Part shown: piece by piece, positions 6,093-10,932 of the stretch
Layout: the number at the start of each line of letters is the position of its first letter
Numbering within the stretch: position 1 is the first letter of the stretch
Assembly: GCA_046759385.1 (NCBI GenBank)
Contig: JBHICC010000066.1
Span: forward strand, 1 to 10,932
DNA length: 10,932 nucleotides
DNA from: JBHICC01 sp046759385
GTDB lineage: Bacteria > Pseudomonadota > Gammaproteobacteria > Acidiferrobacterales > SPGG2
Reading direction: 5' to 3'
Translations under genes and position numbers: made by a program
The notes under the pieces: generated by a model
What the model saw: only the letters and a program-made list of their open reading frames with translations
What the model was told of the DNA's origin: nothing
The model's database searches: none

Positions 6093-7520
6093 ATGTGCCC
6101 AGTTGTAACCCCCTCTGCCCCAGCTAGCGAGGCCAACAATACGGCGGACGCTAACCGCCCCGCATCGATCCTTGTGGTGGACGATGAACCGGGTATTCGT
6201 GACTTCTTGCAACGCGCGTTATCTCGACGCTACGGGCTGGTGGACGTGGCCGACAGCGCTGAGACCGCAGAAGAACTATGCAAGCGCTGCCATTTCGATT
6301 TATTGATCGTCGACATTCGTTTGCCGGGCCGTTCTGGCCTCGCGTGGGTACAAGAGTTCTGCCAGGACGGCAGCACCATGGATGTAATCTTCATAACCGC
6401 CTTTGCTGACATCGATGCCACCATCAGCGCGCTGCGCGCCGGGGCCGTTGATTTTATGCTTAAGCCGTTTCGATTGGAGCAGATACTAACCGCTGTTGAC
6501 CGATGCTTCGAGAGGCGGCGGCTAGCGCGCGAGAACACAGCGTTGCGTCGGCAAGTGAACAGCTTTGTCGACCAGCTCTACGGAACCTCAGGCGTAGTCG
6601 GCCGCGGTCAGTCTATGCGCGATGTCAATGAGGTTATCAAACGGGTGGCGCCGACGCCGACGTCGGTATTGATCGAGGGTGAGACTGGCACGGGTAAGGA
6701 ATTAACAGCACGCGCGATCCACAAGTTTAGCGGGTTAAAAGGGCCTTTCGTGCCTGTCAATTGCGTCGCGATCGCCCCTGATCTGTTTGAGAGTGAGTTA
6801 TTCGGTCATACCAAGGGCGCGTTTACCGGCGCTCACCAGTCACGCGAGGGTCTATTCAGTTTTGCCGCCGGCGGTATTCTGTTTTTGGACGAAATCTCAG
6901 AGATGCCGATCGGCCTACAGGCCAAGCTACTAAGAGTACTGGAAAGCCGCAAGATCCGTCCGGTTGGTTCGGATCGAGAGCTCCCTGTCGATGTCCGTAT
7001 CTTGACCGCAACTAACCGTAGTCTGATTGAACAGGTCAAGGTGGGGCGTTTCCGTGAGGATCTTTTCTACCGGCTAAACGTGGTCACCATCCGTATGCCG
7101 CCGTTGCGCGAGCGCCTGGAGGATATTTCCGAGCTGCTGGACTTTCTGAACACGACGCTCGCACAGGAACTGGGTGTTCCACCGATCTCGTTTAGCGACG
7201 AAGACATCGCGCGTTTGCGCGCCTACCGCTGGCCCGGCAACGTGCGTGAGCTACGTAACCTGGTCGAGCGCGCGTTACTGCTCGGCCGTTTACCTTGGGA
7301 TGCGCTGCCGACGGAAAATGCGTTGCCGGAGGCGAGTGACACTAGCCATGAACGTGGGTCTGTGTTTCCCACGGACTGGACATTAGAACAGGTTGAGCAG
7401 AATCATATGCTTCGCGTGTTAGAAACGGCTGGCGGCAATAAATCCGAGGCCGCGCGTCGCCTTGGCGTGTCGCGCAAGACCTTGGAGAGAAAACTGCGCG
7501 CCTACGCTGATGGCCTCTAG
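6093..7520 (+). CDS. Sigma-54-dependent response regulator, NtrC family
   Basis: A 475-residue two-component activator with the classical three parts. The receiver domain (about residues 25-140) has the acidic pair D30/D31, phosphoacceptor D74 in LLIVDIRLPG, T102 and K124. The AAA+ domain (about 165-400) has Walker A GETGTGKE at 196-203, the sigma-54-contacting GAFTGA loop at 242-247 and Walker B ILFLDE at 262-267. The C-terminal Fis-type HTH (about 430-475) is seen in NKSEAARRLGVSRKTLERKL. When phosphorylated it should hydrolyse ATP to open sigma-54 promoters; the one at 5863-5878 is the obvious target. The ATG is supported by AAGGAA 7 nt upstream. The histidine kinase gene starts 15 nt after the stop. 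A roughly 24-residue low-complexity N-terminal extension precedes the receiver domain. Confidence 0.93.
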   Translation: MCPVVTPSAPASEANNTADANRPASILVVDDEPGIRDFLQRALSRRYGLVDVADSAETAEELCKRCHFDLLIVDIRLPGRSGLAWVQEFCQDGSTMDVIFITAFADIDATISALRAGAVDFMLKPFRLEQILTAVDRCFERRRLARENTALRRQVNSFVDQLYGTSGVVGRGQSMRDVNEVIKRVAPTPTSVLIEGETGTGKELTARAIHKFSGLKGPFVPVNCVAIAPDLFESELFGHTKGAFTGAHQSREGLFSFAAGGILFLDEISEMPIGLQAKLLRVLESRKIRPVGSDRELPVDVRILTATNRSLIEQVKVGRFREDLFYRLNVVTIRMPPLRERLEDISELLDFLNTTLAQELGVPPISFSDEDIARLRAYRWPGNVRELRNLVERALLLGRLPWDALPTENALPEASDTSHERGSVFPTDWTLEQVEQNHMLRVLETAGGNKSEAARRLGVSRKTLERKLRAYADGL

Positions 7521-7535
7521 GCCTGCTCGAGCAAC

Positions 7536-9638
7536 ATGTCGGAGATCAAATTAGGATTAACGTTTAGGCGCATACGCGGACTTGTCCGGTCCTCGCTGCG
7601 CTACAAGTTGCTAATGCTGGTCCTGTTTCCGACATTGCTTGCGATGCCAGCGACCTACGGGTTTACGCTCTATTGGTTCAACAATTTCACACGTGACAAT
7701 CTGCTGCTGAAAGTAAAGAGCGATCTTGCTCTCGCTCATGACGCGTTAACGCAGATTGGGCGTGATTACGCCGCCCCGCTTCAGCGCCTCGCATCGTCTT
7801 ATGGTTTTCGGTTGCTCCTGAGCCAAAGTGACGCGCAAGGACTACAGAATGAACTGCAGACGCTTATTGATGACAAGGGGTTTACGTTTGTACATATCAC
7901 TGACGAACTCGGGAATTGGCTATTTGAACAACGCGAGGGTGCTAGGCAAAACAGTAAGCCAACACCGTTGACGGATTTGGCGGCACATGGTCGCCCGTCA
8001 ACCGCGCTGGAAGTATTCTCACCCGATGATCTATTGCGCGAGCATTCCGAGTTGGTTGGGCAAGCGCGCGTAACAGTGATCGATACCTCTAGCGAGGCAG
8101 CGGAGGAGCAGACTTTCGAGACGCGCGCGATCGTACTGCGTGCAGTTCATCCAATCAAGGATGCCCAAGGACAGGTCTTAGCTTTCCTCGATGGCGGTGT
8201 GTTGCTTAGCGGCAACAATGGTCTGATCGAGGATTTGCGGCACCGGGTCTACGGCGCCGGCACGTTACCGGAGGGCGCGCTTGGCGCGATGGCGATACTT
8301 CTCGGCAACGTCCGCGTCAGCACCAATTTTCCGGACAACGAAGGCCGAACAACTCTAGGCACGCGGGTATCGGAGACGATCCGGCAACACGTGCTCGATG
8401 CAGGAAAGGTTTGGGCGTCACGCGACCGGGTTGGTGGACAGTGGTACATCGCTGCCTACATGCCGTTGTTCGACGTCCATGGGCAGGGGATGGGCATGTT
8501 GCAAACGGGCTTTCTCGAGGCCCCGTTTCGTTATTCGTACTATCGCGCCGCTGCACTGCTGCTGGCGATCTTCATTATTTTGATCGCGCTGTCCACATGG
8601 ATCGTGTTTCGTGGAGCGCGCTCGATTTTCAGACCGATTGAACAAATGACAGCAGTCGTTCGGGCGACGCAAGCGGGGCTCGAGAAGCGCATCGGCAAGG
8701 TAGATTCACAAGACGAGATCGGCGAATTAGCACGCCAATTCGACACCATGCTCTCCCTACTACAGCAGCGCAATCGGGAAATTCAACGCGCTGCGGGTCA
8801 ACTTGAGGCCAAGGTTGAAGAGCGAACGCACGAGCTGGCAGACAAGAACGTCGATTTGGAACGAACTGTTAATCTCCTACGTGAAACGCGGCAACAGCTG
8901 ATTATGGCGGAGAAACTGGCGGCACTAGGCCAGATGGCGGCTGGCATCGCCCATGAGATCAATAATCCCACGGCAGTGATACTTGGACACCTAGATTTGC
9001 TCGCGAGTGAGTTGGGTGATGCCGCTGGCAACGTGCAGGGCGATATCGAAATGATCATGCAGCAGGTTGCCCGCATTCGCTACATTGTTGACAGCCTGCT
9101 TCAGTTCGCGAAGCCATCGCCGCAAAGTGACGAAGTGGATCTTCAAAACATAGACGTAAACTCGGCCATTAAAGATACGTTCCCGTTGGTTCGACATGCG
9201 ATTGAGAGAGGGTCGATCGAAGTACGCCGACATCTGCGTGCCACGCGCACCGTCCGTATCCAACGCTATGAGCTTCAAGAGGTGTTGATAAATCTGCTGC
9301 TTAACGCGGCGCGTGCCGCGTCCGATCAAGGTGCAGGTGCCATAGAAGTCATGACCGAGGACTGGGACGAGAACGGGGTCGTGATTAGCGTACGTGACAA
9401 CGGTATCGGCATCGCCCCAGATCAGCTTGGTCGCGTGTTCGATCCCTTTTTCACTACAGACGTGCACAACGGCACCGGATTGGGGCTTTCAGTGAGTTAC
9501 GGTCTAATTCGACGCTACGGCGGCGAGATCACCGTTCAGTCTGAGCTTGGACAGGGCAGCATCTTTCAGGTCTGGTTGCTAGCGGAGCCGGTGCTGGCGG
9601 CACAGGGCTCGATAATGGAATACTCGGGCGTTCAATGA
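7536..9638 (+). CDS. Membrane sensor histidine kinase, partner of the sigma-54 regulator
   Basis: A 700-residue inner-membrane sensor. The first membrane helix is at about residues 25-47, followed by a large (about 290-residue) periplasmic domain whose size and placement suggest a double Cache-type sensor. The second helix is at about 338-359. Then come a HAMP region (to about 415), a coiled-coil linker rich in E, K and R, and the HisKA dimerisation domain with phosphoacceptor H473 in GIAHEINNP. The HATPase_c domain has the N box NLLLN (586-590), G1 DNGIGI (from D621), the F box FDPFF and G2 GTGLGLS (from 646). The architecture matches NtrB/DctB-like kinases that pair with sigma-54 response regulators. 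The ligand is unknown; an extracytoplasmic oxyanion, or a binding protein loaded with it, is suggested only by context. Confidence 0.92.
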   Translation: MSEIKLGLTFRRIRGLVRSSLRYKLLMLVLFPTLLAMPATYGFTLYWFNNFTRDNLLLKVKSDLALAHDALTQIGRDYAAPLQRLASSYGFRLLLSQSDAQGLQNELQTLIDDKGFTFVHITDELGNWLFEQREGARQNSKPTPLTDLAAHGRPSTALEVFSPDDLLREHSELVGQARVTVIDTSSEAAEEQTFETRAIVLRAVHPIKDAQGQVLAFLDGGVLLSGNNGLIEDLRHRVYGAGTLPEGALGAMAILLGNVRVSTNFPDNEGRTTLGTRVSETIRQHVLDAGKVWASRDRVGGQWYIAAYMPLFDVHGQGMGMLQTGFLEAPFRYSYYRAAALLLAIFIILIALSTWIVFRGARSIFRPIEQMTAVVRATQAGLEKRIGKVDSQDEIGELARQFDTMLSLLQQRNREIQRAAGQLEAKVEERTHELADKNVDLERTVNLLRETRQQLIMAEKLAALGQMAAGIAHEINNPTAVILGHLDLLASELGDAAGNVQGDIEMIMQQVARIRYIVDSLLQFAKPSPQSDEVDLQNIDVNSAIKDTFPLVRHAIERGSIEVRRHLRATRTVRIQRYELQEVLINLLLNAARAASDQGAGAIEVMTEDWDENGVVISVRDNGIGIAPDQLGRVFDPFFTTDVHNGTGLGLSVSYGLIRRYGGEITVQSELGQGSIFQVWLLAEPVLAAQGSIMEYSGVQ

Positions 9639-9657
9639 ACAACATCGGGGGGGCGAC

Positions 9658-9876
9658 ATGAGCGATGCGTTTAACGAGGACAAATTTAACATGGAAGTGC
9701 GCAAGTTCTTGAAGAAGGTTGGTGTTACGTCTCAGCGTGAGCTTGAGCAAGCGGTGAGAGAGGCGCTGCATTCAGGGAAACTCTCCGGCGGCGAGCAGCT
9801 TAAGGCGCAGATGACCTTGGAGATCGCTGAGCTTGGTGTGCGCTACACGATTGACGGGGATATCGCACTAAGTTAA
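9658..9876 (+). CDS. Small conserved protein, DUF6494-like
   Basis: A 72-residue cytoplasmic protein without a signal peptide or membrane segment. I recognise it as resembling the uncharacterised DUF6494 family from its pattern: an acidic start, then MEVRKFLKKVGVTSQRELE, then an amphipathic helix, then a short C-terminal segment of probable beta strands ending in DGDIALS. The predicted layout is two or three helices followed by a beta hairpin. It starts 19 nt after the kinase stop behind a G-rich site (GGGGGGCGAC), so it belongs to the two-component operon. Its function is unknown; being encoded with the kinase and regulator, it could modulate their signalling, but nothing in the sequence proves this. 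Confidence 0.8.
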   Translation: MSDAFNEDKFNMEVRKFLKKVGVTSQRELEQAVREALHSGKLSGGEQLKAQMTLEIAELGVRYTIDGDIALS

Positions 9877-9913
9877 CCCCCTCCCTGTTCCTCCCCACAA
9901 GGGGGGGAAGACT
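9877..9913 (+). repeat. GC-rich palindromic intergenic repeat, left copy
   Basis: Starting right after the small-protein stop, this unit reads CCCCCTCCC, then TTCCTCCCC-ACAA-GGGGGGGAA, which folds into a 9-bp hairpin (9888-9909, one T-G wobble). It resembles the common proteobacterial intergenic palindromes with a CCCTCCC...CAAGGGG core. A related unit lies in opposite orientation at 9998-10044. Confidence 0.55.
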
Positions 9914-9930
9914 TTCCGATTTAGTCTTCC
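9906..9930 (+). terminator. Perfect 8-bp hairpin downstream of the two-component operon
   Basis: GGAAGACT at 9906-9913 pairs exactly with AGTCTTCC at 9923-9930 around a 9-nt loop. It overlaps the right arm of the preceding hairpin, so the two are alternative folds. There is no good T-run after it, so its role as an intrinsic terminator for the plus-strand operon is only plausible. Confidence 0.4.
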
Positions 9931-9997
9931 AGCTCCCGGAGAATCCTAGTCTTAGGTGCGCTAGGTCCCTGAGTGCACCAACGATCCCGGCACTATC

Positions 9998-10044
9998 ATC
10001 CCTCCTCCCCTTGCGGGAGGGATTTAGGGGGAGGGGGGTGGGGG
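9998..10044 (-). repeat. GC-rich palindromic intergenic repeat, right (inverted) copy
   Basis: ATCCCTCC at 9998-10005 pairs exactly with GGAGGGAT at 10016-10023 around TCCCCTTGCG, followed by a G-rich run to 10044. Read on the minus strand it follows the same template as the left copy (CCCCCTCCC, then TCCCTCCC, then CAAGGGG). The two copies are therefore inverted relative to each other. It lies just past the psiE stop and may also help end that transcript. Confidence 0.55.
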
Positions 10045-10048
10045 GTGT

Positions 10049-10513
10049 TTAATATGTTTCTTCTTTACTCGGGAACTTCGAGGCACCCAGTTGCAGCACT
10101 AGGATCGCCAACGTCAGGATAAGGATAGCGCCGGTGATAACGACGATTTTCTCGTCCGTTAGGTCCTTCAGATCAACGGCAAGAAAACGCGTCAGCACCG
10201 TGATGGCGATATACAACAGAAACCTGACGGGCAAGCGGTCAGTCTTGAAGTAGATTCCTACCATTGCGCCCATTTCCAAATAGATAAAAAGCAGCAGGAT
10301 CCCATCCAAAGTTGCACGACCTTGCTGGATCATCAATACGTACTCATGCACGGCTGCCCACACGATCGTGCCACCGATCACGAACAAAGCCCCGAGCTGG
10401 AATGCCTCGACCAAGAAGATGCCAAACTTATCGATCGGGCCCTTTACTCTTGGTACCGCTTTAAACGTTTGCCCCGATCGAGCAGCGATCGTGCGTTTGT
10501 TTTTAGTCTTCAT
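10049..10513 (-). CDS. PsiE-family (phosphate-starvation-inducible E) membrane protein
   Basis: A 154-residue integral membrane protein. After a basic, soluble N-terminus (about residues 1-27) come four hydrophobic segments at about 31-54, 70-88, 96-113 and 122-142. The stretch LLLFIYLEMGAMVGIYFK (73-90), then the charged loop TDRLPVRF, is typical of the PsiE family. The family's molecular function is not established. The ATG overlaps the cydX stop as ATGA, and no independent ribosome binding site is visible, so translation is probably coupled to cydX. This places it as a late member of the cytochrome bd oxidase operon. A role in bd oxidase assembly or stability is an inference from position only. 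Confidence 0.85.
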   Translation of the reverse strand: MKTKNKRTIAARSGQTFKAVPRVKGPIDKFGIFLVEAFQLGALFVIGGTIVWAAVHEYVLMIQQGRATLDGILLLFIYLEMGAMVGIYFKTDRLPVRFLLYIAITVLTRFLAVDLKDLTDEKIVVITGAILILTLAILVLQLGASKFPSKEETY

Positions 10514-10644
10514 TTTGACTGCTTCTGTTTTTTCTGCGATGGCTCATCGACATCGAGCGCGTGCTCGAACTCGAGCCACATCACGTTAATGATCCCGCAG
10601 GCGCAAGCGAATAAAACGCCTAGAATCCAAGTGAAGTACCACAT
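10510..10644 (-). CDS. cydX: Cytochrome bd oxidase small subunit CydX
   Basis: A 44-residue single-helix membrane protein. It begins MWYFTWILGVLFACACGIIN, nearly identical in pattern to E. coli CydX (MWYFAWILGTLLACSFGVI), and has the conserved N-terminal tryptophans and a glutamate after the helix (MWLEFEHA). CydX is needed for stable, active cytochrome bd quinol oxidase in the inner membrane. The cytoplasmic tail is longer than in E. coli (37 residues in total) and ends in a lysine/glutamine-rich KKQKQSK. An AAGGAG site lies 9 nt upstream of the ATG, which itself lies 15 nt after the cydB stop. The stop codon overlaps the psiE start (ATGA). Confidence 0.93.
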   Translation of the reverse strand: MWYFTWILGVLFACACGIINVMWLEFEHALDVDEPSQKKQKQSK

Positions 10645-10659
10645 CAGCCCAATCTCCTT

Positions 10660-10932
10660 CTAATAAGCTGTGTGCTCGTCGCGACGCACGTCCTGCGCGG
10701 TCACTTTCCCTCGCACGACGTGAAACACCCAGCTTGTATAGGCAATCACGATCGGCAAGAAAAAGATCGTCGCCCAGAACATCCAGCTCAATGTCAGGTG
10801 GCTCGATCCGCCGTCCCAAACCGTAAGACTGTGATTTGGCTCGGTGCTGGACGGCATCATGAACGGAAACATGGCGAACCCAGCAGTCAATACGACACTC
10901 GACACTGAAACGGCGCTGGCAATAAACGTGCG
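10660..10932 (-). CDS. cydB: Cytochrome bd ubiquinol oxidase subunit II CydB, C-terminal part (gene runs off the right edge)
   Basis: The open frame enters from the right edge (first full codon CGC at 10932-10930) and ends at the TAG at 10660-10662, giving about 90 C-terminal residues. It matches the end of CydB: SSVVLTAGFAMFPFMMPSS, then SLTVWDGGSSHLTLSWM, a final membrane helix (FFLPIVIAYTSWVF) and a cytoplasmic end with DEHTAY, comparable to the THSLY end of E. coli CydB. CydB is the second large subunit of the bd-type quinol oxidase, a high-affinity terminal oxidase in the inner membrane. cydX follows after 15 nt, as in enterobacterial cydABX operons. Confidence 0.95.
   Translation of the reverse strand, partial: RTFIASAVSVSSVVLTAGFAMFPFMMPSSTEPNHSLTVWDGGSSHLTLSWMFWATIFFLPIVIAYTSWVFHVVRGKVTAQDVRRDEHTAY

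Noticed and set aside
8991..9467. A 158-codon minus-strand open frame antisense to the kinase catalytic domains
   Set aside because: It overlaps conserved HisKA/HATPase motifs on the other strand and has no recognisable content.
9877..10044. The repeated CCCTCC units as a CRISPR array
   Set aside because: There are only two units, in inverted orientation, with no regular repeat-spacer pattern.

Overview
The window looks like a chromosomal segment of a Gram-negative proteobacterium, probably a gamma- or betaproteobacterium that respires. The grounds are an E. coli-like CydB/CydX pair, an NtrC-type sigma-54 activator with a classical -24/-12 promoter nearby, and periplasmic binding proteins with ordinary signal peptides. 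Genus cannot be fixed from the sequence alone.

Layout. Positions 126-5821 are one minus-strand block that reads, in transcription order: tungstate-binding protein copy 2 (tupA2, 5821-4991), copy 1 (tupA1, 4861-4046), permease (tupB), ATPase (tupC), mobA, mobB and moeA. From tupA1 onward the genes are packed with gaps under 10 nt or with overlaps. The block couples oxyanion import (tungstate, possibly molybdate) to the last steps of molybdenum/tungsten cofactor synthesis: metal insertion (MoeA) and nucleotide attachment (MobA, MobB). Divergent from it on the plus strand is an operon of a sigma-54-dependent response regulator (6093-7520), a 700-residue membrane histidine kinase (7536-9638) and a 72-residue protein resembling the DUF6494 family (9658-9876). 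The 271-nt divergent region holds a near-perfect sigma-54 promoter aimed at tupA2 and, about 100-130 nt upstream of its predicted start, an inverted repeat suited to be the activator's enhancer site. The economical reading is that this two-component system controls the tungstate/Moco block. This is an inference from layout and promoter sequence.

Positions 9877-10048 hold no gene but two GC-rich palindromic repeats in opposite orientation and other hairpins, between converging genes. From 10049 to the right edge, again on the minus strand, lie the tail of a cytochrome bd oxidase operon (cydB C-terminus, then the 44-residue cydX) and a PsiE-family membrane protein whose start overlaps the cydX stop. 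Positions 1-125, beyond moeA, hold no gene I can support but are dense in inverted repeats.

Most interesting points: the sigma-54 promoter facing a sigma-54 activator at a tungstate locus, the candidate enhancer, the duplicated binding protein in which one copy has changed the TTTS oxyanion-binding signature to TATS, the small protein encoded with the two-component system, and the cydX-psiE coupling.
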